This document shows, piece by piece, positions 7,867-18,524 of a stretch of 64,000 bases of DNA; within the stretch, counting starts at the first letter, position 1, and the number at the start of each line of letters is the position of its first letter. The position numbers and the translations under genes were made by a program. Source of the DNA: Pseudomonadales bacterium (lineage in GTDB: Bacteria > Pseudomonadota > Gammaproteobacteria > Pseudomonadales > Azotimanducaceae); assembly GCA_022827905.1 (NCBI GenBank), contig JAJEIQ010000014.1, positions 181,884-245,883 on the forward strand, written 5' to 3'. The notes beneath the pieces were generated by a model. It was not told the origin of the DNA. It did not search any database and saw only the letters and a program-made list of their open reading frames with translations.

Positions 7867-9075
7867 TTGGCAGCCAGCAACCGCACGGCACGCGTTCTGA
7901 AGGGCATCGACGGCATTGACGCCGACGCTTGGAACGGTTGCGCCAACCCGCTGGGCGCGGTTTTCAATCCGTTCCTGTCGCACGAGTTTCTGCATGCCCT
8001 CGAAGCCAGCGGCAGCGCCACCGGCCGTACCGGCTGGCAGCCCTTCCACCTGGTGCTGAGCGAAGACGAGCGGGTCGTTGGCTGCGTCCCCCTGTATCTG
8101 AAGGGACATTCCCAAGGCGAGTACGTCTTCGATCACTCGTGGGCCGAGGCGCTGCACCGCGCCGGCGGCAGCTACTATCCCAAGCTGCTGTCCAGCATTC
8201 CGTTCACCCCGGCCACCGGACGCCGCCTGCTCTGCGCCGACCCGGACGGGGAGACCGAAGGGCAACTGCTCGACGCCTGCGCCGCGCTGGCGGAGCAGGT
8301 CGAGGTCTCGTCGCTGCACATCAATTTCCTGCCCGAACGCCAATGGCGCACGGCGGGCCAGCACGGCTATCTGCGGCGCATGGATCAGCAATTTCACTGG
8401 CACAACGCCAACTACGCCAGCTTCGAGGGCTTCCTGGCCGACCTGTCCTCCAAGAAGCGCAAGAATCTCAAGCGCGAGCGCCGCGAGGCCTTGGCGAACG
8501 GCATCAGCATCGAGTGGCTGACCGGCACGGACCTCACCGAGGGCCACTGGGACGCCTTCCACGCGTTCTACATGGATACGGGCGCCCGCAAGTGGGGCTC
8601 GCCCTACCTCACCCGGCGCTTCTTCAGCCTCATCAACGACACCTTGGCCGACCGCACCCTGCTGGTGATGTGCAAACGAAACGGCCGCTACATCGCCGGT
8701 GCGCTGAACTTCATCGGCGACGACGCGCTATACGGGCGCAACTGGGGGTGCATCGAGGACCACCGCTTCCTGCACTTTGAAACCTGCTACTACCAAGCCA
8801 TCGACTTCGCCATCGCCAAAGGGCTGGCTCGGGTCGAGGCAGGCGCCCAAGGTCCACACAAGGTGGTTCGCGGCTACCTCCCCCAAGCCACCTACAGCGC
8901 CCACTGGATTCGGGAGCCGGCCTTTCGCGACGCCGTGGCCCGCTTCCTGGATGCCGAACGCAGCCACGTCTCCCAGGACATCGACTGGATCGAGCAGCGC
9001 AGCCCCTTCAAGGCGGGCATCGACCTGAGTGCAATTCGCGACAGCTACAGCAGCGCCAGCAATCGCTCCGAGTAA
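7867..9075 (+). CDS. FemAB-like GNAT acyltransferase (DUF482/COG3146 family)
   Basis: A 402-residue cytoplasmic protein of the FemAB-like GNAT superfamily. Diagnostic segments include 'NPFLSHEFLHALEASGS' near the start, 'LPLYLKxHSxGEYVFDHSW'-type region at about residue 75, and 'VEAGAQGPHKVVRGYLP' near residue 330, the family hallmark. Members are predicted N-acyltransferases of unknown substrate, possibly peptidoglycan or aminoacyl-tRNA linked. The start is TTG at 7867, with AAGGAA five bases upstream; no ATG lies between there and the first conserved motif. Its 3' end overlaps the convergent DUF3014 gene by 31 bases. Confidence 0.85.
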   Translation: MAASNRTARVLKGIDGIDADAWNGCANPLGAVFNPFLSHEFLHALEASGSATGRTGWQPFHLVLSEDERVVGCVPLYLKGHSQGEYVFDHSWAEALHRAGGSYYPKLLSSIPFTPATGRRLLCADPDGETEGQLLDACAALAEQVEVSSLHINFLPERQWRTAGQHGYLRRMDQQFHWHNANYASFEGFLADLSSKKRKNLKRERREALANGISIEWLTGTDLTEGHWDAFHAFYMDTGARKWGSPYLTRRFFSLINDTLADRTLLVMCKRNGRYIAGALNFIGDDALYGRNWGCIEDHRFLHFETCYYQAIDFAIAKGLARVEAGAQGPHKVVRGYLPQATYSAHWIREPAFRDAVARFLDAERSHVSQDIDWIEQRSPFKAGIDLSAIRDSYSSASNRSE

Positions 9076-9887
9076 GCCTTGAGCCGGCGGGTGTTGTCCG
9101 GCCCCATGCGCAGCACCTGCTTTTGCAGGTCGCTCAAGGACTCAAGGCGGGGGTCCGCGTAGTGGTATAGAACTTTCGGTTGCACCAGTTCAACCCCTGG
9201 ATTCCCAGCCGGCTCAGGCACGGCCAAAACCCCCTCGATGGCGGCGGTGATGCCCGCTCGCGGGCCATCGGCATAGCCCAATTCGGTCAGGGCTTGGTTC
9301 AGCAACGGTTCCAGCATTCGGAAGCAACCGGCCAAGCGCTCGGGGTCAATGGCCTCCAACTCATCCAAGTAGGCGTCATAACGCTGGTAGCCCGACTCAT
9401 CGATGAAGAAGCGCTCACCTTCGCGGCGCACCGGGAAGGCGTCGAGCGGCGGTAAGAGGCCACCTCGCTTGGGCGGCAGCTCCCCGCGGCTGGCGTTTTC
9501 AATCAAGACCGACGCGCGGCGAGCCAAGTTTTCAGCCACCGTCCAAGCCACCGGCAGGCAAACGCTCTGGGTTTGCTCCCTGACAAAGGCATCACTCTCA
9601 TCAAGCGGCGGCAAGGTGGGAGGCTCAGCCACAGGCGCCTCAGCGGGCTCGTCGGCGGCGTCAACCGCAACAGGCGCTTCGCTTTCAGCCGCAACCGCAT
9701 CGCTCACGTCCGGCACCGGTTCGGGTGGTTGGGGCGGCTCATCCGGGGTGGGCAGGGGCGTCAAGGGCTCCAGGCCCGGATCAGTCAGGGGCGACTCATC
9801 GGACGGCCAAAAGTTCAGGAAAAGCAACGCCGCGGCGGCAAGCACAACGCCAAGGAGGAGACTCGCCACTACACGGGGGTTGGTCAT
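9045..9887 (-). CDS. DUF3014 membrane-anchored protein
   Basis: A 280-residue protein: one N-terminal membrane helix (residues about 8-27), a proline- and acid-rich linker to about residue 100, then a conserved periplasmic domain with '[19 protein letters not shown]', '[13 protein letters not shown]' replaced here by '[16 protein letters not shown]', and a C-terminal '[18 protein letters not shown]'. This matches DUF3014, a gammaproteobacterial family without assigned function. The linker suggests it spans periplasmic space towards the cell wall. It is divergent from asnS with only 73 bases between the two start codons. Confidence 0.82.
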   Translation of the reverse strand: MTNPRVVASLLLGVVLAAAALLFLNFWPSDESPLTDPGLEPLTPLPTPDEPPQPPEPVPDVSDAVAAESEAPVAVDAADEPAEAPVAEPPTLPPLDESDAFVREQTQSVCLPVAWTVAENLARRASVLIENASRGELPPKRGGLLPPLDAFPVRREGERFFIDESGYQRYDAYLDELEAIDPERLAGCFRMLEPLLNQALTELGYADGPRAGITAAIEGVLAVPEPAGNPGVELVQPKVLYHYADPRLESLSDLQKQVLRMGPDNTRRLKAYSERLLALL

Positions 9888-9927
9888 GGCTGCATCCGGT
9901 TGTCCTAGCGCCCAAACTACTAAAATT

Positions 9928-9954
9928 TTGACTGTTTGGCGAATGCCGTATCAT
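9928..9954 (+). promoter_or_regulatory. Putative asnS promoter, leaderless layout
   Basis: TTGACT at 9928-9933 and TATCAT at 9949-9954 with a 15-base spacer. Six bases then lead to the ATG at 9961, so transcription would begin at or beside the start codon. No Shine-Dalgarno is visible. The short spacer is a weakness of this call. Confidence 0.5.
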
Positions 9955-9960
9955 GATGCG

Positions 9961-11334
<1,374 letters not shown>

Positions 11335-11354
11335 GGCTGCCGGGAAGAATCGCC

Positions 11355-13202
11355 ATGGCTGCCGGCCCGCTTGCATGGAGGTCTCGTGGTTCAACACGCT
11401 GGACGGCTGCGCTGGTCGCCGCAGCGCTGGTCGCCGGTTGCGGGGGCGGCGGGGGCGGCGACATCAACCACCAGCCCTTGGTCGGAGCCATCGGCGACCA
11501 AACGCTCGCCGTCGGCGAAACGCTCAACGTTCAGGCCTCGGTCTCCGATGGCAACCCGGAGGACAGCCACCGCTTCACCGCGAATTCCAGCGATGCCGGG
11601 GTGGCCTCAGTAACGGTCAACGGCGCGGTGCTGACCGTCAACGGCGTCGCCCCCGGCACCGTGACCATCACCGTGACCGCCCGGGACAACAGCGGCGAAG
11701 CCAACGCCGAGTCCCTGCCGGTGCGGTTCAACGTGACCGTCTCCGGCGGCTGGATCGAGGGCCACTTCGAGCCCGCCTCCCAATTCAAGGACTTTTGCGC
11801 CAACCCGCGCGCACCCACCGGCGACACCTTCTATGCCGACATGCCGGGCGCGGTGTTGGACGAAAACAACTGGCTGCGCTCCTGGAGCAACGACCTCTAC
11901 CTGTGGTACGACGAAATCGTTGACCGGGATCCGGCCTTGTACGACACGCCCGAGTACTTCGACCTGCTCAGAACCTTCGAAAGGACCCCCTCCGGCAACG
12001 ACAAGGACCGCTTCCACTTCACTTATCCCACGGCGGTATGGGAAGCCCTGTCCGGATCCGGCACCTCGGTGAGCTACGGTGCGCACATCGCGTTGCTGAG
12101 CCGCCGGCCGCCACGGGAAGCGGTGGTCGCCTACGTCGAACCAGCATCGCCCGCCAGCCAAGCCGACTTGGCGCGAGGGACGCGGATCCTCGAAGTTGAC
12201 GGCACCGATCTGGTCAACGGGAGCACCCAAGCCGACGTGGACGCCTTGAACGCCGGGCTGTTTCCTTCCGAAGAAGGCGAAAGTCACGAGTTCGTGGTCC
12301 AAGACCTAGGGGCCGACGGGCCGCGCACGGTAACCATGCAGGCCACGGCATTCACCTTCGACCCCGTACAGTACGTCCAAGTGCTCGACTCCGACCAAGG
12401 TCCGCTGGGCTACATGCTGTTCAACGACTTCATCGCCACTGCGGAACGGGAGCTGATCGAAGCCGTCAATGAGCTTGCTGCGGCAGGGGTCACTGACCTG
12501 GTTCTGGACCTACGCTACAACGGCGGCGGCTTTCTGGACATCGCCAGCCAACTCGGCTTCATGATCGCCGGGCCGTCGGCCGCCCAAGGCCGGACGTTCG
12601 AGACGCTTCAGTTCAACGACAAGCATCGGCAATTCAATCCCGTCACGGGACGGGTGCTGGAGCCGACGCCCTTCCACGACACCACCCTGGGCTTCTCAGC
12701 GCCCGCCGACGAACCGCTGCCGAGCCTGAACCTGCCCCGGGTGTTCGTGCTGACCGGTGGCGGCACCTGCTCGGCCAGCGAATCGGTCATCAACGGCCTG
12801 CGCGGCATCGACATCGATGTAGTGCAGGTGGGCAACACCACCTGCGGCAAGCCCTACGGCTTCTATCCCACTCCGAACTGCGGCACCACTTACTTCACGA
12901 TTCAGTTCCGCGGCGTCAATGAAAAGGGCTTCGGCGACTTTGCGGACGGCTTCTACCCCAGCGGCTCCGGCGGGCCGGATGCTGCGGCGCTGCCCGGCTG
13001 CGCCGTCCCTGACGACTTCGAGCACGGCTTCGGCGATCCCGCGGAGGCCCGCCTTGCCGCAGCGCTGCAGTACCGGGTGGACGGCACCTGTTCGTGCCCG
13101 GACGGCGTCGCCTGTGGGGCGGGCGCGGTGGCGAAGCGCCAAGCAACCGGCATCGAATGGGTGCCCAAGCGGTTGCACGGCCTGAAGATCGCCTCGCCCT
13201 AG
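11355..13202 (+). CDS. Lipoprotein S41-family (C-terminal processing) protease
   Basis: A 615-residue exported protease. Residues 1-30 form a lipoprotein signal with lipobox 'VAGC', followed by a glycine run. Next comes an Ig/cadherin-like domain ('DQTLAVGETLNVQASVSDG'), then a PDZ-like segment ('ASPASQADLARGTRILEVDG') and the S41 domain with 'LVLDLRYNGGG' and the nucleophile motif 'TGGGTCSASESVINGL'. S41 enzymes cut C-termini of envelope proteins. Start ATG 11355 has GGAAG upstream; TTG at 11331, overlapping the asnS stop, is less likely because it moves the signal peptide away from the N-terminus. Paired cysteines near the C-terminus may form disulfides. It sits 20 bases after asnS. Confidence 0.88.
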   Translation: MAAGPLAWRSRGSTRWTAALVAAALVAGCGGGGGGDINHQPLVGAIGDQTLAVGETLNVQASVSDGNPEDSHRFTANSSDAGVASVTVNGAVLTVNGVAPGTVTITVTARDNSGEANAESLPVRFNVTVSGGWIEGHFEPASQFKDFCANPRAPTGDTFYADMPGAVLDENNWLRSWSNDLYLWYDEIVDRDPALYDTPEYFDLLRTFERTPSGNDKDRFHFTYPTAVWEALSGSGTSVSYGAHIALLSRRPPREAVVAYVEPASPASQADLARGTRILEVDGTDLVNGSTQADVDALNAGLFPSEEGESHEFVVQDLGADGPRTVTMQATAFTFDPVQYVQVLDSDQGPLGYMLFNDFIATAERELIEAVNELAAAGVTDLVLDLRYNGGGFLDIASQLGFMIAGPSAAQGRTFETLQFNDKHRQFNPVTGRVLEPTPFHDTTLGFSAPADEPLPSLNLPRVFVLTGGGTCSASESVINGLRGIDIDVVQVGNTTCGKPYGFYPTPNCGTTYFTIQFRGVNEKGFGDFADGFYPSGSGGPDAAALPGCAVPDDFEHGFGDPAEARLAAALQYRVDGTCSCPDGVACGAGAVAKRQATGIEWVPKRLHGLKIASP

Positions 13203-13241
13203 CCCCTTTTAAAGTCGCATCCGGGAAGGGATCAATCCCCC

Positions 13242-15011
13242 ATGTTGAAATCACTGCTTCGCCTGCGGCCCTTCATCGCGCCCTATCGCTGGCGCCTGTC
13301 TTCGGGCGTGGCAGCCTTCGGCTTGGCAAGGCTGTTCGAGGGGTTGGTGCCGTTCTTCCTCGCCATGGGCATCGACCGGATCGCCGCCGGTGATGGCGAC
13401 GTGCGCGCCCCGGTGCTGGGCATCGCCGCCGCAGTCGCGGCCCGCTACCTGACCGTCACCGCCGCCCGCTACGCGGTGCGCACCACCGGGCAGCGGGTGG
13501 CCTTTGACCTCCGCCAGCGGCTGTACGGCGACTTGCAGCGCCAAGGGGCTCGGTTTTTCAATCGGCACAGCATCGGCGACATGATGACCCGGGCGGTGGC
13601 CGACATCAGCCTCATTCAGCGGCTGATCGCCATGGGCACCATTCTGATCATCATCCTGGCCTATGCCACACTGGTGGGCTTTGGCTTCATGCTCTACTTC
13701 TCGCCGGCGCTGACCCTGCTGCTGCTGCCCCCCATGCCGTTCATCTACTACAACGCCAAGCGCCTGTCCCGGCAAATGGGCTCGGCGTCGATGGACGTGC
13801 AGAACCGCCTGTCGGATCTGGCGGCGCAGACCCAGGAGAACCTGGCGGGCATTCGCACCATCCAGGCCATGGCCCAGGAAGAGAACGAAATCGCCCGCTT
13901 CGCCGCCACCAACGAAAGCTACGCCGGCGCCTTCTACCGGCAGGCCCAGATCAACTCCCTGATGACTGCTTGGATGCCGACTTTGGCGGCGGCCTGTTCA
14001 ATCACCATTCTGGGCTATGGAGGATACCTGGTGCTGAACGGCGAGATGACGCCCGGCGCCTTGGTGGCCTTCTTCATGTACGTCAACATGGTGGTGCAGC
14101 CCTTCCGGGTGGCCGGCTTCATCGTCAACCTCGTGCAGCGGGGAGCAGTGGCCAGCGATCGCCTGTTTGAGGTGTTCGATCTCGAAGCGGAAGTGCCCGA
14201 CCGGCCCAGCGGCGCCGCACCCGCCTTCATCCAAGGCGCGATCGACGTGCGCGCCTTGACCCTGCGCCACGAAGCGGGCCGGGAGGCGGCGCTCAAGGAC
14301 GCGCACTTGGCCATCCGCCCGGGCGAGATGATCGCCATCATGGGCCGCATCGGCAGCGGCAAGACCACATTGCTGAAGACCCTCACGCGGCTGTTCGACC
14401 CCCCGCCCGGCACTGTTTTCATCGACGGGGTGGACGTGCGCGACTACCCGCTGGCCCAACTGCGGGCGCAGGTCGCGTTGGTGCCGCAGCAGGCCTTCCT
14501 GTTCGGCCTGCCGCTTAAGGACAATCTCTCCTATGACGACCCGCTGCGACCGGCCGACCGAATCTGGGCAGCGGCGGCGGCGGCCGATCTGAAGGACACC
14601 ATCGAGGAGTTTCCCGAGGGGATGGACACCATCGTGGGCGAGCGCGGCGTCACCCTGTCCGGGGGGCAAAAGCAGCGGGCGACCCTGGCCCGGGGGTTGA
14701 TTCGGGAAGCCCCGGTACTGATTCTGGACGACTGCTTTTCCAGCGTGGACACCGAAACCGAGGAGCGCATTCTGGCGGAACTGAAGCGCTCCCGGTCCGG
14801 GCGAACCACGTTGATCGTCTCGCACCGGGTGTCCACCACCCGTCACGCCGACCGCATCCTGATCCTGGACGCGGGCCGAATCGTCGAAGGCGGCAGTCAC
14901 CGGGAGCTGATCGAACAGGACGGCTTCTACGCGGAGCTTGAACGCCTGCAGCGGGGCGGCGAGCCGGTCGGCAAGGCGATTCCGGCCTGGGAAACCGGAG
15001 CGTCCCCATGA
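13242..15011 (+). CDS. ABC exporter half-transporter with degenerate Walker B (MdlA-like)
   Basis: A 589-residue half-transporter: six membrane helices over the first 310 residues, then a nucleotide-binding domain with Walker A 'GRIGSGKTT', signature 'LSGGQKQRATLARG' and Walker B 'VLILDDCFSSVD'. The second Asp in LILDD replaces the catalytic Glu, so its ATP site is predicted to be inactive. It pairs with the next gene (ATGA overlap), whose own signature is altered. This split of defects is the mark of asymmetric heterodimeric exporters such as MdlA/MdlB, BmrC/BmrD and TM287/288. Cargo is probably lipids or hydrophobic compounds moved from the inner leaflet. ATG 13242 is preceded by a GGAAGGGA ribosome site. 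Confidence 0.9.
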   Translation: MLKSLLRLRPFIAPYRWRLSSGVAAFGLARLFEGLVPFFLAMGIDRIAAGDGDVRAPVLGIAAAVAARYLTVTAARYAVRTTGQRVAFDLRQRLYGDLQRQGARFFNRHSIGDMMTRAVADISLIQRLIAMGTILIIILAYATLVGFGFMLYFSPALTLLLLPPMPFIYYNAKRLSRQMGSASMDVQNRLSDLAAQTQENLAGIRTIQAMAQEENEIARFAATNESYAGAFYRQAQINSLMTAWMPTLAAACSITILGYGGYLVLNGEMTPGALVAFFMYVNMVVQPFRVAGFIVNLVQRGAVASDRLFEVFDLEAEVPDRPSGAAPAFIQGAIDVRALTLRHEAGREAALKDAHLAIRPGEMIAIMGRIGSGKTTLLKTLTRLFDPPPGTVFIDGVDVRDYPLAQLRAQVALVPQQAFLFGLPLKDNLSYDDPLRPADRIWAAAAAADLKDTIEEFPEGMDTIVGERGVTLSGGQKQRATLARGLIREAPVLILDDCFSSVDTETEERILAELKRSRSGRTTLIVSHRVSTTRHADRILILDAGRIVEGGSHRELIEQDGFYAELERLQRGGEPVGKAIPAWETGASP

Positions 15012-16870
15012 CGGCCGCATCGGTCAAGCGCGACTACTCGATGTTCGACGCGGACCTGTCGGGCAAGGCGCTCAACTTAAGCCTCCTGCGGCGGCTGCTG
15101 AAGTGGCTTAAGCCCTACCGCATCACGTTCGCGCTCAGCGGGGCGCTGGTGCTGATCGCATCGACCCTGCAAGTGCTGCTGCCGGTGGTGGTTTCCATCG
15201 TCGTGATTGACCGGATCATTCAGGGCAACACGGCGCACCAAGCCCCGGACTTCGGCATGGCGGATATGGCGGATTGGCTGTCCAACACGCTGGGCACCCA
15301 TCCACTGGCGGCGGCCTGCATTCTCTACGCCCTGCTGCAAATCGGTTGGGCAATTACCGGCCATGCGCATCGCATGACGCTCACCCAATCGGTCATCAAG
15401 GGCCTGCGGGACCTGCGCCTGGATCTCTTCCGTCACTTGGAGACCCGCCCCGCCGCGTTCTACGACCGGGTGGCGGTGGGCCGGGTGATGACGCGGGTGA
15501 CCAATGACGTCGAAGCCCTCTACGACCTGCTGCGGGGCATCGGCTCGCTGATCGGCGAGTTCGTGCCGTTCCTGGTCGCCCTGCTCATCATGCTCTCCAT
15601 CGATCCGGCGCTGACCGGCCTCCTGCTGCTGGCCCTGCCGGTGATGGCCGCGGCCACCATCGTCTTCCGCCGCGCCACCCGCAAGCTGTTTCGCCTCACC
15701 CGGCAAACGGTCTCGGCGCTGAACCAGAACATGCAGGAAAACCTGGCCGGCCTGCAGGTGGTGCAACTTTCCGGGCGGGAGCGGCGCAACTTGGCGGACT
15801 ATCGGCGCATTAACCAGCGCAACTTGGGATTGGAGACGACCACCGCCCGCTGGGAGACCCTGTACGGCGCGCTAAACGACTCCATCGGCCACATCGCCAT
15901 CGGCGTCATTCTCTACTATGGCGGCGGCGCAGTGGTCCAGGACCACCTCACCTTGGGCGAGGTGGTGCTGTTCACCCGCTTCGTGGACATGCTGCTGCAT
16001 CCCATCGTGGTCCTCGGTGAGCAGACCAACATCCTGTTCCGCGCCATGGCCAGCGGTGAGCGCATCTTTCAAGCGCTCGACTGGGACGAGAAGATCCACG
16101 AACCGGCGCGCCCCGTCGCGCTGCCGGAGCGTCTTGAGGGCCGGATTGAGTTTTCGCACCTGTCATTCGCCTACGACGCGGACGTGCCCGTGCTCAAGGA
16201 CCTGAACCTTGAGGTCGGGGCTGGGGAGAAGCTGGCCATCGTCGGCCCCACCGGCTCCGGCAAGAGCACCCTGATCCGGCTGCTGGCGCGCTTCTACGAC
16301 TTCGACGACGGGCGCATCTTTCTCGACGGCATCGACGTCAACCAGATACTCAGCCGCGACCTGCGCCGCCGCATCGGCGTGGTGCTGCAGGACTTCCACA
16401 TCTTCTCAGGATCGGTGTTCGACAACATCGCCCTCGGCAACCCGGCGGTCAGCCGGGAGCGGGCCATCGCCGCGGCCCGCACCGCCAACGCGCTGGACTT
16501 CATCAAGGCCCTGCCCCAAGGCTTCGACACGGAACTCTCGGAGCGGGGCCAGAACCTTTCCCAAGGTCAACGCCAACTGCTGGCCTTCGCCCGAGTGCTG
16601 GCGGCGGATCCGGAAATCCTGGTGCTCGACGAAGCCACCGCCTCCATCGACACGGAGACCGAGCAGCTCATCCAGGACGCCATCGGCAAGCTGACCGCCG
16701 GACGCACCGCCATCCTCATCGCCCACCGCTTGCAGACCATTCAGGAAGCCGACCGGGTGCTGGTGCTGGACCACGGGCGCATCGCCGAACTCGGCACCCA
16801 CGAGGAGCTGCTGGCCCGCGGCGGCCTCTATCAGCGCCTGCACGCCCTGCAGTTTCAGGAGGTGAACTGA
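15008..16870 (+). CDS. ABC exporter half-transporter, catalytic partner (MdlB-like)
   Basis: A 620-residue half-transporter. After an N-terminal cytoplasmic segment, six helices lead to a nucleotide-binding domain with Walker A 'GPTGSGKST', signature 'LSQGQRQLLAFARVL' and Walker B 'ILVLDEATASID' with an intact catalytic Glu. The signature has Gln in place of the first Gly. In a heterodimer this altered signature faces the degenerate Walker motifs of the upstream partner, leaving one active and one silent ATP site. The start overlaps the partner's stop as ATGA, so equal production is expected. Residues after the H-loop include 'IAHRLQTIQEADRVLVLDHG', usual for exporters. Confidence 0.9.
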   Translation: MTAASVKRDYSMFDADLSGKALNLSLLRRLLKWLKPYRITFALSGALVLIASTLQVLLPVVVSIVVIDRIIQGNTAHQAPDFGMADMADWLSNTLGTHPLAAACILYALLQIGWAITGHAHRMTLTQSVIKGLRDLRLDLFRHLETRPAAFYDRVAVGRVMTRVTNDVEALYDLLRGIGSLIGEFVPFLVALLIMLSIDPALTGLLLLALPVMAAATIVFRRATRKLFRLTRQTVSALNQNMQENLAGLQVVQLSGRERRNLADYRRINQRNLGLETTTARWETLYGALNDSIGHIAIGVILYYGGGAVVQDHLTLGEVVLFTRFVDMLLHPIVVLGEQTNILFRAMASGERIFQALDWDEKIHEPARPVALPERLEGRIEFSHLSFAYDADVPVLKDLNLEVGAGEKLAIVGPTGSGKSTLIRLLARFYDFDDGRIFLDGIDVNQILSRDLRRRIGVVLQDFHIFSGSVFDNIALGNPAVSRERAIAAARTANALDFIKALPQGFDTELSERGQNLSQGQRQLLAFARVLAADPEILVLDEATASIDTETEQLIQDAIGKLTAGRTAILIAHRLQTIQEADRVLVLDHGRIAELGTHEELLARGGLYQRLHALQFQEVN

Positions 16871-16902
16871 CCAGCGAGGTGACGATGTCCCGCGACTCGG
16901 GA

Positions 16903-16921
16903 CGAGGGCAGGATGCCCTCG
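16903..16921 (+). repeat. REP-like palindrome, copy 1
   Basis: CGAGGGCA-GGA-TGCCCTCG, followed by CTCC, between the exporter pair and lipA. Directly upstream lies a second hairpin, GTCCCG-CGACT-CGGGAC (16887-16903). Together they could also end the exporter transcript. Plus orientation, defined by the CTCC tail on the right. Confidence 0.8.
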
Positions 16922-16945
16922 CTCCGAACCGCGGCGCGACCGGGG

Positions 16946-16951
16946 TACAAT
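16946..16951 (+). promoter_or_regulatory. -10-like box six bases before lipA start
   Basis: TACAAT, five of six matches to the sigma-70 -10 consensus, then six bases and the lipA ATG. No clear -35 element and no ribosome-binding site are seen. Suggests a leaderless lipA transcript. Confidence 0.45.
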
Positions 16952-16957
16952 CCCCCT

Positions 16958-17971
16958 ATGACTGGTGGCAAGGCCGCGAGAAGCGGCGAAAAATACCGGA
17001 CGGCGCTGGGCTTCAGCGCCATCAAGGATGGCGTGAAGCCCGCCTCAGAGCGCAGCCGTCCCTCCGGCGCCAAGCCACCGTGGCTGCGGGTGCGGCTGGG
17101 CGGCGGGCCCCGCTTTGAAGCCGTGCGGAACACCGTTCGAAGCCATCGCCTGGCGACGGTCTGCGAGGAGTCCCACTGCCCGAACATCGGCGAATGCTGG
17201 GACAACGGCACCGCCACCCTCATGTTGATGGGCAGCGTGTGCACCCGGGCCTGCCGCTTCTGCTCCGTGGATACCGGCAACCCCAACGGTTGGCTGGATG
17301 CCGACGAACCCGCTTCGGCGGCGGAGTCGGTGCGCCTGATGGGCTTGCGCTACGTGGTGCTCACCTCCGTGGACCGCGACGATCTGCCCGATGGCGGCGC
17401 AGGCCACTACGCGGCCTGCGTTCGCGCCATCAAGCGGCGCAACCCGGCCACCGCGGTGGAGGCGCTGACCCCGGATTTTGCCGGCGATGCGGACGCCGTG
17501 GCCATCGTGGCTAGGTCGGGGCTCGAAGTGTTCGCCCAAAACCTGGAGACCGTGCGGCGGCTGACCCGGCGCGTGCGGGACCCCAGAGCGGGCTACCAAC
17601 AGACCCTTGACGTGTTGGCCACAGCCAAGGCGACCGAACCCCGGCTGCTGACCAAATCCAGCCTCATGGTGGGCTTGGGCGAAACCGCCGACGAACTGCG
17701 CCGCGCCATGGCCGATCTCCGCGAGCACGGCGTGGATCTGCTGACCATCGGCCAATACCTGCGCCCCACGGCCCACCATCTGCCGGTCGAGCGCTGGGTG
17801 CATCCGGACCAATTCGCTGAGTATCGGGAAATGGGCTTGGCGCTGGGCTTCGTCGAAGTGGCGTCCGGGCCGCTGGTGCGCTCCAGCTACCGCGCCGACC
17901 GACTGCTCGACCGGGACAACATCGGCTTGGGCCAAGACACAGACCGCCTCGTTCCGTTGCGCGCGCTGTGA
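16958..17971 (+). CDS. lipA: Lipoyl synthase
   Basis: A 337-residue radical-SAM enzyme that inserts two sulfur atoms into protein-bound octanoyl groups. The radical-SAM cluster motif is '[10 protein letters not shown]' (CxxxCxxC) and the auxiliary, sacrificial cluster is bound by '[13 protein letters not shown]'. The C-terminal 'VRSSYRAD' carries the RSSY motif whose Ser binds the auxiliary cluster. All residues needed for activity are present. The start at 16958 ('[10 protein letters not shown]') avoids translating the repeat just upstream. No lipB is next to it, so the lipoyl pathway is completed elsewhere. Confidence 0.96.
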   Translation: MTGGKAARSGEKYRTALGFSAIKDGVKPASERSRPSGAKPPWLRVRLGGGPRFEAVRNTVRSHRLATVCEESHCPNIGECWDNGTATLMLMGSVCTRACRFCSVDTGNPNGWLDADEPASAAESVRLMGLRYVVLTSVDRDDLPDGGAGHYAACVRAIKRRNPATAVEALTPDFAGDADAVAIVARSGLEVFAQNLETVRRLTRRVRDPRAGYQQTLDVLATAKATEPRLLTKSSLMVGLGETADELRRAMADLREHGVDLLTIGQYLRPTAHHLPVERWVHPDQFAEYREMGLALGFVEVASGPLVRSSYRADRLLDRDNIGLGQDTDRLVPLRAL

Positions 17972-18041
17972 TGCTTCGGGCGGCGCACTCTGACAGAATG
18001 CCAATCATCCTCAACAATCCCTTCCTGAACCCGGAGCCACC

Positions 18042-18521
18042 ATGACCAAAACCACCCAAAGCAACGGCCAGAAAACCGATGCCGAGGCGCGCGCCGAACT
18101 GAGCCGCAAAGGCCACATGGCGTTCTGCTGGGACGATCTCGATGAAGTGACCCTGCCGAGCGGCATCGAGACCCGCATGTACCGCGTTGGGATGCCGGAC
18201 CAGCCTAGCTCGCCAACGGTTTTCAAGGCCTACTACCCGCCGCACTGCACCGTTGAGGCCCACACCCACGACTGCGACTACACGGAGATCATCCTGGAAG
18301 GCTCGCAACGAGTCGGCGCCACTTGGCACCACGCTGGCGACATCCGCGTCGGCCTCGCCAACCGAGGCTATGGCCCCTTGGTTGCCGGCCCGGAAGGCGC
18401 CACCGTGCTGTTCCTGTTCGCCGACGGCCGCTGGCCCGCCATCACCATCGGCAACAACGACGGCAGCACCCTAGGCAGCGAAGTGATCACCGCCCACTTC
18501 GAACAAAAAAACGCCGATTGA
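18042..18521 (+). CDS. Small cupin-domain protein
   Basis: A 159-residue single-domain cupin. Metal-binding motif 1 is visible in 'HCTVEAHTHDCDYTEIILEG', giving two His and a Glu; motif 2 is around 'GPLVAGPEGATVLFLFADG' without a clear His. Such proteins are small metal-dependent dioxygenases, isomerases or sensor domains; no substrate can be named. The start ATG has GGAG seven bases upstream. The gene ends three bases before the convergent dehydrogenase gene. Confidence 0.75.
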   Translation: MTKTTQSNGQKTDAEARAELSRKGHMAFCWDDLDEVTLPSGIETRMYRVGMPDQPSSPTVFKAYYPPHCTVEAHTHDCDYTEIILEGSQRVGATWHHAGDIRVGLANRGYGPLVAGPEGATVLFLFADGRWPAITIGNNDGSTLGSEVITAHFEQKNAD

Positions 18522-18524
18522 GGA

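Noticed and set aside
7774..8562. N-terminal extension of the hisN-like gene to 540 residues
   Set aside because: The extension is antisense to the FemAB-like gene and contains no phosphatase motif; the enzyme has normal length from 7773.
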